DNA of 64,000 bases from contig NC_090173.1 in NCBI RefSeq assembly GCF_024679245.1, positions 25,510,160 through 25,574,159 on the forward strand. Direction: 5' to 3'. Origin of the DNA: Pseudorasbora parva (taxonomy: Eukaryota > Chordata > Actinopteri > Cypriniformes > Gobionidae). The notes beneath the pieces are model-generated. The model ran no database searches, had not been told where the DNA came from, and saw only the letters and a program-made list of their open reading frames with translations. The position numbers were made by a program, and so were the translations under genes. How positions within the stretch are numbered: the first letter of the stretch is position 1; each line of letters opens with the position of its first letter. Shown here one piece after another: positions 49,998 through 61,410 of the stretch.

Positions 49998-51570
49998 CAG
50001 TGGGTACGGAAAGTATTCAGACCACCTTAAATTTTTTAACTCTTTGTTATATTGCAGCCATTTGCTAAAATCATTTAGGTTATTTTTTTCTCTCTCATTA
50101 ATGTACACACAGCATCCCATATTGACAGAAAAACACAGAATTGTTGACATTTTTGCAGATTTATTGAAAAAGAAAAACTAAATATCACATGGTCCTAAAT
50201 ATTCCGACCCTTTGCTGTGACACTCATATATTTAACTCAGGTGTTTTCCATTTCTTCTGATCATCCTTGAAATAATTTTAAACCTTCATTGTAGTCCAGC
50301 TGTGTTTGATTATACGGATTGGACTTGATTAGGAAAGCCACACACCTGTCTATATAAGACCTTACAGCTCACAGTGCATATCAGAGCAAATGAGAATCAC
50401 AAGGTCAAAGTAACTGCCTGAAGAGCTTGATTGTGGCAAGCCACAGATCTGCCCACGGTTGCAAAAAAATGTCTGCTGAACTTTAGGTTCCTAAGAGCAC
50501 AGTGGTCTCCATAATCCTTAAATGGAAGATGTTTGGGATGACCAGAACCCTTTCTAGAGCTGTCCGTCCGGCCAAACTGAGCTATCAGGGGAGAACAGCC
50601 TTGGTGAGAGAGGTAAAGAAGAACCCAAAGATCACTGTGGATGAGCTCCAAAGATGCGGTCGGGAGATGGGAGAAAGTTGTAGAAAGTCAACCATCACTG
50701 CAGCCCTCCACCAGTCTGGGCTTTATGGAAGAGTGGCCTGATGGAAGCCTCTCCTCACTGCAAGACACATGAAAGTTTGCTAAAACAAACAAACAAAAAA
50801 CACCTGAAGGACTCCAAGATGTTGAGAAATAAGATTCTCTTGTCTGATGAGACCAAGATTTAACTTTTTGGCCCTAATTCTAAGCGGTATGTGTGGAGAA
50901 AAATACCACCTGTCCAATGCAGTCCCAACTGTGAAGCATGGTGGTGGCAGCATCATGCTGTGGGGGTGTTTTTCAGCTGCTGGGACAGGACGCAATTTAG
51001 GGAAAGCTGAGTGCGGCCAAGTACAGGGATATCCTAGACGAAAACCTTCTCTAGAGTGCTCAAGACCTCAGACTGGGTCTAATAATAACAGCTAAAATAA
51101 TGGAGTGGCTTCACAACAACTCCGGGATTGTTCTTGAATGGCCCGGCCAGAGCCCAGACTTAAACACAATTGAGCATCTCTGGAGAGACCTGAAAATGGC
51201 TGTTCACCAACATTTACCATCTAACCTGATAGAACTGGAGAGGATCTACAAGTAGGAATGGCAGAGGATCCCCAAATCCAGGTGTGTAAAACTTGTTGCA
51301 TCTTTCCCCAAAAGACTCAGGGCTGTATTAGATCAATAGGGTGCTTCTACTAAATACTGAGCAAAGGGTCTGAATACTTAGGACCGTATGATATTTCAGT
51401 TTTTCTTTTTTGATAAATCAGAACTGATTCAGAATGTTTTTCTGTCAATATGGGCTGATGTGTGTACATTAATGAGAAAAAAAAATGTACTCAAATGATT
51501 TAAGCAACTGGCTACAATATAACAAAGAGTGAAACATTTAAGGGGGTCTGAATACTTTCCGTACCCACTG
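49998..51570 (+). mobile_element. Full-length Tc1-like transposon with dead transposase
   Basis: Perfectly matched outer termini CAGTGGGTACGGAAAGTATT and AATACTTTCCGTACCCACTG, flanked by TA on both sides (49996-49997, 51571-51572), 1573 bp. The longer repeats carry further inverted blocks (ttgttatattgcagcc and its inverse). Confidence 0.95.
50390..51340 (+). pseudogene. Tc1-like transposase pseudogene
   Basis: Plus-strand pieces in shifting frames include the helix-turn-helix region with KWKMFGMTRTLSRAVRPAKL, then [18 protein letters not shown] (conserved core), then WPGQSPDLNTIEHLWRDLKM (third catalytic region, where Pro-Asp-Leu-Asn precedes the acidic residue). Multiple stops and frameshifts; non-functional. 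Confidence 0.85.
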
Positions 51571-51572
51571 TA

Positions 51573-52084
51573 TATATAAAATAATGTAGGCTGTTTTCTA
51601 CTGGTAACATAAGACATTTGTCATTATCAGGACCCACAAATATAGCCCCATTTATTATACATTTTATTCAACACTATCTATAATAATGTAAGGTAATTCA
51701 GACACTAAAAAGAAACTTGAACACCTTGTTTTGGTGGTCAATGACTTCCATTATAAGAACCAAAAAAAAAAGAAAAGAAAAAGAAATTCATACGGGTTTG
51801 AAATGACTAGCGAATGAGTCTATAAATATCTCAGCTGTTTATTATAATTCAGTTAATTTGGTTTATTTTTATTACCATCTCTTTCACCCAGACTGCTGTG
51901 AAAGACACACTTTTACGTGTTTTGTGAGCTATTAAGCCTATGTTTTTCACTGTTGAGCAACTAGCCTATATGTCATTGAGCCATTGAGCCTAGGCCTACT
52001 ATATCAAAAGTCATTCAATTTTAGCCGAGGATTTGTATATTAAAAAATATATATAAGTAAGAAACATTAAAATAAACAGTTGAA
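51573..52084. other. Intergenic between Tc1 element and hsp70
   Basis: AT-rich sequence with an A-rich run near 51765; nothing recognised. Confidence 0.4.
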
Positions 52085-52104
52085 CCAACTTTTATGTTTA
52101 ATAG

Positions 52105-52110
52105 TTTATT
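52105..52110 (-). terminator. hsp70 polyadenylation signal
   Basis: Minus-strand AATAAA about 450 bases past the hsp70 stop, in a position giving a typical 3'UTR length. Confidence 0.65.
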
Positions 52111-52558
52111 GGAAATGTTAAGAGAGAAACCTTAAAGTAAAGTTAACTCTTTCATATGGAATATGGCACAACATTAGTGCATGCAACTTAAATATACACA
52201 TTTCAACAGTCAGAATGTTGAACACTTAAGTTTCTATTCATTTCTTAACATGCAAATGAAACATTAAATAATATTCTTATACATTAACATGTACTTAGAT
52301 ATTCCTAACAAAAATGCTATTTCACAAAAAATCCTCTAACTGTAGTAGGCTACTGGCGAAACTGTTATATATTCAACAATATTATATTGTACTCAAAAAT
52401 ATATATTCAAAAAAAAGAAAAAAGTAATTTAAATGCAGTACCACAGAAAATGATTAGTGCGCCAACATACTGTCCAAATAAATGGTCCAAAAATTCTTAT
52501 AAATTAGGCTTATAAATGTTAATTGAATAAGAAAGGAATCACATTGGTAATCTCATAG

Positions 52559-54490
52559 CTAATCCACTTCCTCAATAGTGGGTCCCTGAGGACCAGCCCC
52601 TGAGCTGGCACCTGGCTGAGCCCCAGAACTTCCTGTTGGCATCCCACCTTGGTAAAGCTTAGTGACGATTGGGTTGCAGACTTTCTCCAGCTCCTTCAGC
52701 TTATGTTCATACTCCTCTTTATCAGCCAGCTGGTTGTTCTCTAGCCAGCTGATAGCCTGGTTGCACTTATCTATGACATTCTTCTTGTCATCCTCACTGA
52801 TCTTGCCTTTCAGGTTCTCATCTTCCACGCTGCTCTTCATGTTGAAGGCATAAGACTCCAGGGAGTTTTTGGCAGCAATCTTCTCTCTTTGCAGATCATC
52901 TTCAGCTTTATACTTGTCTGCCTCCTGCACCATTCTCTCAATGTCCTCTTTGCTCAGTCTGCCCTTGTCATTGGTGATGGTGATCTTGTTCTCTTTTCCA
53001 GTGCTTTTGTCCACCGCTGACACGTTTAGGATTCCGTTGGCGTCAATGTCAAACGTCACCTCAATCTGAGGGACTCCACGCGGTGCAGGTGGAATTCCTG
53101 TGAGCTCAAATTTACCCAGCAGGTTGTTGTCTTTGGTCATGGCCCTCTCTCCCTCAAACACCTGGATCAGGACACCAGGCTGGTTGTCTGAGTAGGTGGT
53201 GAAAGTCTGGGTCTGTTTGGTGGGGATGGTGGTGTTGCGTTTGATAAGGGGTGTCATGACTCCACCTGCGGTTTCAATACCCAGGGACAGTGGCGCCACA
53301 TCCAGCAGCAGCAGGTCCTGGACATTTCCAGATGTGTCACCCATGAGGATGGCGGCTTGCACCGCTGCACCATAAGCCACTGCCTCATCAGGGTTGATGC
53401 TCTTGTTCAAGTCCCTGCCGTTGAAGAAATCCTGCAGAAGCTTCTGGATCTTTGGGATTCTAGTTGATCCACCAACCAGAACGATGTCATGGATCTGAGA
53501 CTTGTCCATCTTGGCATCTCTCAGGGATTTCTCCACAGGCTCAAGTGTTCCCCTGAAGAGGTCTGAGCACATCTCTTCAAAGCGGGCTCTGGTGATGGAC
53601 GTGTAGAAGTCGATGCCCTCGTACAGCGAGTCGATCTCAATGCTGGCCTGAGAGCTGGAGGAGAGGGTCCTCTTGGCCCGCTCACACGCTGTGCGCAGCC
53701 TCCTCAGTGCCCTCTTGTTCTGACTGATGTCCTTCTTGTGCTTCCTCTTGAATTCTTCTACAAAGTGATTCACCATGCGGTTGTCAAAGTCCTCGCCACC
53801 CAGATGAGTGTCTCCAGCGGTGGACTTCACCTCAAAAATGCCATCTTCAATGGTCAGGATGGACACATCAAAGGTGCCTCCACCAAGGTCAAAGATCAGG
53901 ACATTACGCTCTCCTCCTTTGCCTTTGTCAAGGCCGTAGGCGATGGCTGCAGCTGTGGGCTCGTTGATGATTCTGAGGACATTGAGCCCAGCGATTACTC
54001 CTGCATCTTTAGTGGCTTGCCTCTGGGAGTCATTGAAATAAGCAGGAACTGTGATAACAGCGTTTGTCACCTTCTGCCCCAGATAAGCTTCAGCAATCTC
54101 CTTCATCTTCACCAGGACCATAGAGGAAATTTCTTCAGGATAAAATGTCTTGTTTTCTCCTTTGTATTCGACTTGAACCTTTGGCTTTCCTCCATCACTG
54201 ATGACTTGGAAGGACCAGTGCTTCATGTCAGACTGCACTACTGGGTCATCAAATTTTCTGCCAATCAGCCTCTTGGCATCAAACACGGTGTTGTTGGGGT
54301 TCATGGCCACCTGGTTTTTAGCTGCATCCCCAATGAGCCTCTCTGTGTCTGTGAAGGCAACATAGCTGGGTGTTGTTCTGTTCCCCTGGTCATTGGCGAT
54401 GATTTCCACTTTTCCGTGCTGAAACACCCCAACACAGGAGTAGGTGGTGCCCAGGTCAATCCCAACAGCAACTCCTTTTGCAGATGACAT
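52559..54490 (-). CDS. hsp70: Heat shock protein 70, inducible cytosolic type (643 aa, intact)
   Basis: ATP-driven chaperone that binds exposed hydrophobic peptides with J-domain and nucleotide-exchange partners. The single uninterrupted frame starts [20 protein letters not shown]. All three HSP70 signatures are present: IDLGTTYS (~11-18), [14 protein letters not shown] (~200) and [15 protein letters not shown] (~340). An NLS-like basic run [17 protein letters not shown] follows ~247; the DLLLLDV linker (~395) joins the ATPase to the substrate domain; a Gly/Ser/Pro-rich tail ends in EEVD, the cytosolic TPR-cochaperone motif. 643 residues is the usual length. No coding intron, as for stress-inducible family members. 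It is close to recalled zebrafish hsp70l/hspa1; which paralogue cannot be settled here. Confidence 0.97.
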   Translation of the reverse strand: MSSAKGVAVGIDLGTTYSCVGVFQHGKVEIIANDQGNRTTPSYVAFTDTERLIGDAAKNQVAMNPNNTVFDAKRLIGRKFDDPVVQSDMKHWSFQVISDGGKPKVQVEYKGENKTFYPEEISSMVLVKMKEIAEAYLGQKVTNAVITVPAYFNDSQRQATKDAGVIAGLNVLRIINEPTAAAIAYGLDKGKGGERNVLIFDLGGGTFDVSILTIEDGIFEVKSTAGDTHLGGEDFDNRMVNHFVEEFKRKHKKDISQNKRALRRLRTACERAKRTLSSSSQASIEIDSLYEGIDFYTSITRARFEEMCSDLFRGTLEPVEKSLRDAKMDKSQIHDIVLVGGSTRIPKIQKLLQDFFNGRDLNKSINPDEAVAYGAAVQAAILMGDTSGNVQDLLLLDVAPLSLGIETAGGVMTPLIKRNTTIPTKQTQTFTTYSDNQPGVLIQVFEGERAMTKDNNLLGKFELTGIPPAPRGVPQIEVTFDIDANGILNVSAVDKSTGKENKITITNDKGRLSKEDIERMVQEADKYKAEDDLQREKIAAKNSLESYAFNMKSSVEDENLKGKISEDDKKNVIDKCNQAISWLENNQLADKEEYEHKLKELEKVCNPIVTKLYQGGMPTGSSGAQPGASSGAGPQGPTIEEVD

Positions 54491-54694
54491 CTTTCACAGG
54501 TAGTTAGCAGATTACTATAAAAGATATAAAACCACATACATTTTATTATTTAAAAAAAAACATATATATTGTAAAAGAATAATAAAAAAGAATAAAAAAT
54601 AGAGCAGGTATCAACATTGACGTGTATTTAATTGATATTTGAGGCCATAATAGTTATAGGCTTTTTTTTTTTTTTTTTTTTTGATTCGGGGGGC

Positions 54695-54774
<80 letters not shown>

Positions 54775-55255
54775 TTTACACGTACCCATTTTAAACGCAT
54801 TGCTAATTAACTACACATTCTTGAACACATTCTCAGAACTGTATATATTTGCAAGATAAATATTCACGAATACAGCTCTTATATTTCTGCCCGTTTTCGC
54901 TCGTGTGACTTAGCCTACTGCAGCCTCTTTTTTTCTCCTACAGACAGACAGAAGCGTGCGGGCAGCACAAACAAACGCGCCCCTATTTTAAGTCAATAAA
55001 GGAAAAAATACTCCAAATATCTTGTGCTATTTTTGTGATTGTTTACGGCATTCTACAGCCCTTTATCAAAACTTGAAACACATAGCCCCGTTTGAGACAA
55101 AACAGCAGGTACATAGTTAATATAAGTGAAATAATAAAGAAAAACGAAACAGGAATAATAAAAATATCCTTACTTGAAAATGCTGTAGTCGTAGAAGCAG
55201 GCTACTCTAGCGTCCGTTCTTTTCACGGTAACTCAAATAAGTTCTGTGAAAACAC
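54491..55255 (-). other. hsp70 5'UTR with one intron
   Basis: Minus strand: a TTCAA|GTAAGG donor at 55173 and a tatatcttttatag acceptor at 54515 define a 659-base intron. Exon 1 is about 55255-55174; exon 2 begins at 54514, 24 bases before the ATG. The intron contains poly-T/A and a (GATA)n array. The transcription start is estimated from the TATA box. Confidence 0.65.
54696..54774. repeat. (GATA)n microsatellite in hsp70 5'UTR intron
   Basis: About 20 copies of the tetranucleotide, next to a ~21-base T run (54662-54682) on the plus strand. Confidence 0.97.
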
Positions 55256-55280
55256 TGAAGCTCCCCGAACTGCTCTGCTG

Positions 55281-55287
55281 TTTATAT
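55281..55287 (-). promoter_or_regulatory. hsp70 TATA box
   Basis: ATATAAA on the minus strand, about 105 bases upstream of the splice donor, in GC-richer sequence and close to heat-shock elements. Confidence 0.8.
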
Positions 55288-55301
55288 GCAGAACCCACAT
55301 G

Positions 55302-55319
55302 TTCTAAACAGTTCTCGAA
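55302..55319 (-). promoter_or_regulatory. Proximal heat-shock element
   Basis: Plus-strand reading GTTCTAAACAGTTCTCGAAC: TTC at 55302, TTC at 55312 and GAA at 55317, on the 5-bp grid bound by HSF1 trimers (one grid position not matching). Located ~15-40 bases upstream of the TATA box. Confidence 0.75.
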
Positions 55320-55336
55320 CGCTCGTGCTGAGATGA

Positions 55337-55372
55337 CCAATGAAAAGGCGAAACACGGAGACAGTTCCGCCC
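55337..55372 (-). promoter_or_regulatory. CCAAT box and GC box of hsp70 promoter
   Basis: CCAAT at 55337-55341 (plus strand) and CCGCCC at 55367-55372, i.e. GGGCGG toward hsp70. Both are typical basal elements of vertebrate hsp70 promoters (NF-Y, Sp1). Confidence 0.6.
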
Positions 55373-55389
55373 ACGGCCGGGTTTCTATG

Positions 55390-55417
55390 GAATCTTCACG
55401 CGCTTTCTGGAGCATTC
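55390..55417 (-). promoter_or_regulatory. Distal extended heat-shock element
   Basis: GAA 55390, TTC 55395, a gap at 55400, TTC 55405, GAG 55410 (one mismatch), TTC 55415: five of six slots of a 5-bp grid. Confidence 0.75.
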
Positions 55418-55431
55418 GATTAGATCATTAA

Positions 55432-56751
55432 AAACTTGTCTAAACAAACGTATTCATCGTATATTATATAAGAATTAACATTTGTATTAGGCTATAGTTA
55501 TAATAACAATGTATAATAAAAAGTATAAAGCAATGCTAGCCTATGTCTGAAATGACTATAACATCTAAAAATGCCGGTGAAATAGGTTAGTTTAGTTTAT
55601 TTGTTTATTTAACAGGGACAATACGCAACACAAATGTTGTGCCAGAGTTAGCTAGGATAGCTTATTTGCATCTGCGGTCTCTGGGCAGTAGGCTGATTTT
55701 CAATACAGTTAGCCTACAGCATTCAATTACAATCCAAGAAGGGGGGGGGGGGGGGGGGAGAGAAAAAAAGAATAATAAAATAAACAAATAATATCATATA
55801 GAAATATTGAATCACATAGAAGTTAATATTTAAAAAAAATGATAATAATAATTAATGATCACACAACTGATTTTCCTTAAACCATAATTTAAGTTCCGTT
55901 TTAAAAATACTAAATGTCTCTAATATGAACAGGCAATTAATTATATCTTTCTGCTGCTCTACTATAACGCCGATTGTCCAAATGCAGTTTTGTTAAATTT
56001 AACTGAACAATCGCCTCTACCAGATGCCCTGGCAGGCTACAACATAGCCTAGGCTAGCATATAGGTTATTAAAAAAATAATAGATTGAGATCAAATGGTA
56101 TTTTGTTACAGCCTACAGGTCTAGGCTATATGTTTTTCATGAGAACTGTTGTTTTTATTCTTTTACTGCTAAACGTAAAATATCTTGTTTCATGTTAGGC
56201 CGTAGACAATAGAGGGCATGAAAGTGAAAGAGACAGCTGTCCATGAGGGTAAATATTATCTCAAACTGAAACTGCATGATACATTATTATTCACATATTG
56301 ATTCACAACTTTTAATTACACTCATAGCCAGCTTTACATATTAGAGACAACTGCATTTTGTCTTAGAAAATCTTTGCAAATTTAAAATTGCAAAGTTTGA
56401 AAACATTTTTTTTTGAAAAACTGAAAATTGAAAATATTGAAAAAAGTTTCAATTATCCCATTTTAATTGTCAAACAAAGCTGTACTCATTTTTTCAGTTC
56501 AGTTTGTTGATTAAATCTCATAGATTTATTGCCGTGGGGATGTTGTATTTATTCAGATTTAAATACAGCCCCATACAAGAGTTAAAACAAATCTATTAAA
56601 TCTATTAAAATCATTTCATTATCTAGATCTCTGGTCATGAAAGGAGAAAATACTGCTTGCCAATAGCATACAGAGAACAGTGATTATAATATTTTCCAGA
56701 CTGATCCAAAAATAAAAAATAAAATAAAAATAAAAATAAAAATAAATAATA

Positions 56752-56818
<67 letters not shown>

Positions 56819-57060
56819 GGTAAACAAATAATTAAGACTTAGAGGTTAAAACACATTCAAAAAAATGTGTATCAAATGTATGATGGTCTTATAATTATTA
56901 TTTGATTAGATTTTTTTTTTTTTTCTATGGCTTTGCAAAAAAATGTTCATTAATTTGTGTTAATAAAGTGTTGTCACAGTACTGGAATTTCTGACTTCAA
57001 TACAATACCTTGAAAAGTATCAATATTCAATAAAATGTTTGATACCATATAAGAATTCCT
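55432..57060. repeat. Intergenic with repeat fragments and (AAT)n
   Basis: 55590-55740 resembles a dispersed fish repeat (caatacgcaacacaaatgtt, gccagagttagct). Poly-G at 55741-55760. (AAT)n at 56747-56817. The remainder is AT-rich; no gene. Confidence 0.5.
56747..56817. repeat. (AAT)n microsatellite
   Basis: About 23 trinucleotide copies, preceded by AAAAT-type repeats. Confidence 0.97.
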
Positions 57061-58559
57061 CAGTCATGGTCAGAATTATTGGCACCCCAGGTAAATATGA
57101 TCAAAGATGGCTTTAAAAATAAATCTGCATTGTTTATTTTTTTAATCTTTTTTAAATTTATTTTGATCTAACCTTTCATTGATGTAAAATAATTTAAAGT
57201 AGGGGGTGAATCACATTATGAAATATTTGCACCCTTTTATTAAATACTTTTTGCAATCTTCTTTTCCCAAGATAACAACAAGTCTTCTTTATAATGCCTG
57301 ATGAGAACACCTGACACGAGATCAGAGACCATTCCTCCAAACAGGATCTCTCCAGATCCTTCAGATTCCCAGATCTATGTTTGTGCTTCTTCTCTTCAGT
57401 TCAGCCGACTCATGTTCTACAGGTTCAGGTCAGGGAACATGGGACGACCATGGCAGAAGATTCATTTTGTGCTCAGTGACACATTTGTGTGTTGATTATG
57501 ATGTTTATCTGTATTTCCTAGAATCCATTATACCATGTATCTGAACAAGATGTCCAGGACCTCCAGCAAAAAATAGACCTATCATTAAAAATCCAGCAGT
57601 ATTTTTAACCGTAGGCATGGAGTTGGCCTACTTTTTATCCCTGTTTTCACCAAAGCCATCTGGTAGGTTAGCTGCCAAAAAGCTCTTTTAATAGGTTAAT
57701 CTGACCACAGAACCAGTCCCTTTTGAAGTTCTTAGTGCATGTCTGACGAAAATGCTGGAGTTTGTTCCTGAATGAGTGAGGAGGATGTTTCTGAAACTCT
57801 TCAAACAACAAGTGGTGATGTAGGGGTTGTTTGATTTTAATTTTGAATTTTTTTAGGCTTTCTTACCCCAAAACTTAACTGATCTCTGTTATTCTCCACC
57901 TGTGATCCTTTTAGGGTGCGTTCACACTTGTCATGTTTGGTTCGATTAAAACGAACCCTGGTGCGGTTGCTCGGTTAGTGCGGTTCATTTGAACATATAT
58001 GAACGCTGCCATCCGAACCCTGGTGCGCACCAAACAAGCGGACCGAGACCGCTAAAAAGATGGGTCTCGGTCCGCTTCCAAACGAACTGCGGTTCGATTG
58101 ATATATGAACGCAACACGGACCAAAGACATGTAAACGGACCAAAAACCGGACGTATAATGTCAAGATGCCACGCATAATGCAGCTGATTTGACGACGCGG
58201 AAAGATCGGTGTATCCAAAATGAGTAACTTTAAAGTTAGAGGCAAACGTAGAGCAACGAGGAAGTGCCTAATCAATATTTTGTCAGACGAGCATGTTTCG
58301 AAAATGCTAGAAAAAACACACAAAAAGCATACCTGGCTCTTCTCATCGAAGTTCCTGTGTTGCCCATTATTAGCAGGTACAGACGACAGAACGGCCGTCT
58401 CTTTTGCATAAGAGTCGCCCCCCAGCAAACACAAAACGTTTTTACAACGTTCCACAACGTTGTATTCTGGTTGCAATTAGGTAATGTTGTAGTACAACGT
58501 TTTAAAGACGTTTTAAAAACGTTTTTTAAAATAGAAAAACAATGTAACCAAAATAAAAC

Positions 58560-58915
58560 GTTTTAAAAACGTTGTGAAAATACCAACCTGGGACGTTTTC
58601 TTTAAGTAGTCAAAAAAACGTAAATATCACGTTTGTTTACTACGAAAACAAAACTAGACCAAACTACAACTTTTTGGAGACGTTTTATTCAGGTGTTAAA
58701 ATAACGTTATCTGCACGTTGGAAAAAAAAACGTTTTAAAAACGTTGTGAAAATACCAACCTGGGACGTTTTCTTTAAGTAGTCAAAAAAACGTAAATATC
58801 ACGTTTGTCTACTACGAAAACTAAACTAGACCAAACTACAACCTTTGGTAGACGTTTTATCCAGGTGTTAAAATAACGTGATCTGAACGTTGGAATAAAA
58901 CGTTTTAAAAACGTC
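58560..58915. repeat. Two ~167-bp tandem copies in the left arm of C
   Basis: ttttaaaaacgttgtgaaaa, then ccaacctgggacgttttctt and the following ~120 bases, occur twice in a row (from ~58560 and ~58734) with few differences. Confidence 0.85.
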
Positions 58916-59145
58916 ATGCTAGTACCAAAATACAACCATATGCCAAACCTCCAACGGTAGGCTACGTTCTGTTTGTGAAAAATATACACAGAATATAAAC
59001 AGAACGTGACAGTAACATTTTAACATCAACGATTCAGTGACTGATCGAGTAACAGATGAGGCTGATGCAGAGCTGAGCATTCTATATCAATGTTGTGAAT
59101 ATACTTTAAGGTGCTCATTTAACTGATAGAATAGCTATATTAGAG

Positions 59146-59201
59146 TATTATATTATATTATATTATATTATATTATATTATATTATATTATATTATATTA
59201 T
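59146..59201. repeat. (ATTAT)n microsatellite
   Basis: About eleven pentanucleotide copies. Confidence 0.95.
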
Positions 59202-59415
59202 ACAAGCTTTCATTCTCATTCCATTTAAAGTTTTACGTAGGCATAGGCTGCAGTTTCCACTTAAACGGTGGCCTACTTAACTATCGGGATATTATACTTC
59301 AGTATAAAAATATGTATTCATGTAAACGCAACACTGCACAAATTACACATGACGTGTTTAACGTGCGTGCGTGTTGAACATTCGAGTCGCTTTTAAACAA
59401 ACTGGAGCGGATGGA

Positions 59416-59429
59416 ATTACCATGGAAAC
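59416..59429 (+). promoter_or_regulatory. RFX X-box-like site
   Basis: ATTACCATGGAAAC, close to the RFX palindrome GTTGCCATGGAAAC. About 65 bases before a CAG|GTAAGT donor at 59494, so it sits where a promoter-proximal site of a cilium-type gene would be. Confidence 0.4.
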
Positions 59430-60105
59430 GGGGCAGCTCGTCTGACAACAAGCAGCAAAGCTCCGTCTGTCACTGTTGTTTTCACTAATTTCAGGTAAGT
59501 TTAGTCCCTAATATTACACATATAATACATACAACTGTTCTTGACACTTTCTAACACGCTTCTGTTGAATATTTACTGTAAAGAAATGGTTTAGTGTCTT
59601 CGGAAAAAGTCCGTTAGCGTCTTAACCGTTAGGCTAATTGAGAGGTAACGTTAACGTAAGGCTAACTATAGCCCTGAGCTCTTATTTATGAAAGTTGGGC
59701 TTTTAATTCCATATTATGTGTAGATAAGAGGTTTTGTTAATGTTTTGCTGGCTATTTGTCAATGGTTGAATGAAAGGAACGTTAATTTAAGTATTTAACC
59801 AAACAGTTTGCACTTTACGTGACTCGGTGACGTCACTCACATGCGCTATTTCAAACATGTTTGATCTTTCATAGTAAACAAGTATTGACCACGTATATAA
59901 CCATGCATCTGTAAAACCTAAACGTAAATTCTGGTATCTTACGATATTATATATTGTATATATCCTGTATATTAATCTTTTTTTTTTTTTTTTGCTGCAT
60001 TTTCACCTATGCACTAGTTTATTTATTTCTAATAAACCTACCTGAGTGACATTGTATAGTTTACCACTTATTGTTGGCTCTGTGACAAATTGTTTATGTT
60101 CCTAG

Positions 60106-60143
60106 ATTGTGATGGCTGTCCAGCACTATGAACCATCTGACTT
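60106..60143 (+). other. Exon-like segment with ATG (unidentified gene start or captured fragment)
   Basis: CCTAG|ATTGTG acceptor, ATG at 60112, reading MAVQHYEPSD and ending TT|GTAAGT (phase 2). Together with the CAG|GTAAGT exon ending at 59494 it looks like a noncoding first exon plus start exon. Splicing to the next good acceptor (60787) gives only seven more residues before a stop. I do not recognise the peptide. Confidence 0.4.
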
Positions 60144-61195
60144 GTAAGTAAAACATACATACAACCATACATACATTCCTGTGTGTATATGTTGATCATT
60201 CTAGCAAATTAAATGGTTAAATGTTCATTAATTAACTCTGAGATCAACTTTGCAGATGCAGTTCATGTGTGCGTATAGGGAGACAGTAGATACTGAAATC
60301 ATCATGGGTGTCTGGCGTGCTTCGGTTTAAGTAGTAGTAGTTATTTACATACTATAGACATGGCAGAACAAAGACTTCAGATTTCAGTTCCAGTCTTTTT
60401 GAGCTTTAATATTCAGACACTAGTCTGTATCAATATCTGATTCATTGTAGAGCCCTTATTTTGATTTATACATAAAGAATATTTCCAAATTCTGTAACGT
60501 TCTGCTTAATACAGTAAATTCCATTTGTGACTGGATTCTGTGATTTCATCCATGTTTGGCTCTACGTGGTATTTGCAGTATTAAAGAGAGGTAGTTTTGA
60601 GAGTGAATTATTGTTGTGTTATAAATTTGTTACCATTAGTATAAGAAGGGTAAGACTAAAAGACTAAATTTCAGTCCGGCAGAATTTTCTGCACACTTCA
60701 CCACCGAGGCCAGATGAGCATTGTGAATGTATGAACCTCACATTATATTTATAACAATCCTTGTTGATGTTTGAATTGTATTTCAGGGCAGTTTGTGAAG
60801 ACGGATAAACAAGAGATGTTGTGAAAACCAGGACAGAAGTCGGTTCCAGATCCACCTTCCAGACCAGACTTCTCTCTCACATGGATTGCTGTCTAATGGT
60901 GTATTATATGTTCTCTGCAGAATTAGGTGCATGCAGATATTACTCAGGAACACGACTAAACTTTATTTGCTATAATACATCTATTTAGTGTACCAATGTG
61001 AAACAGACTAAAACACTTGACTGTTTCTCAAAATCAGGTATGCCAATATTATAAAATATTATTTATTGAACAATAATAGAGACAGTGTATTTAGGCCACG
61101 CCCACACCGGGGAGGAAACATTCCAACGCTCTCCATTGAGTTTGTGTTGCGTGAAGCGGTCACCTCGTCTTTTTTTACTTATAACAAAAACGGCA

Positions 61196-61410
61196 ATGTC
61201 TAAAAGCTCATATGTGACAAGGTGTGCAGCACACAAGGTAAAAAACACATAACTCAGTTTTTATAAGCTGTCGACCCCAAAAAACAAGCGTTTAAGGACA
61301 AAAGTGGATACAGGCAATAAGACGTGAAGCTTCAGCAAGAAGAATGGGTCAATTTTGGGATCCTGACACTCCATATGCCTACGTGTGCAGTAAACCTTTT
61401 GTTAAATATC
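61196..61410 (+). pseudogene. Decayed THAP-domain coding remnant
   Basis: It begins MSKSSYVTRCAAHK, then after a stop and a frame change FYKLSTPKNKRLRTK, then (another one-base shift) WIQAIRREASARRMGQFWDP and DTPYAYVCSKPFVKYP. This is the order of a C2CH THAP domain (..C..F..L.....WI.AI....W.P.....VCSxHF). The last zinc ligand His is Pro, an early Cys is missing, and the frame is broken. THAP domains occur in P-element-type transposases and host THAP proteins. Part of it is repeated inverted at about 61500-61600. Confidence 0.65.

Noticed and set aside
53738..54487. 249-codon plus-strand ORF
   Set aside because: Antisense shadow of the conserved hsp70 ATPase domain.
60787..60808. Exon continuing MAVQHYEPSD after the acceptor at 60786
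   Set aside because: The joined frame stops after seven residues, so it is not supported as coding.
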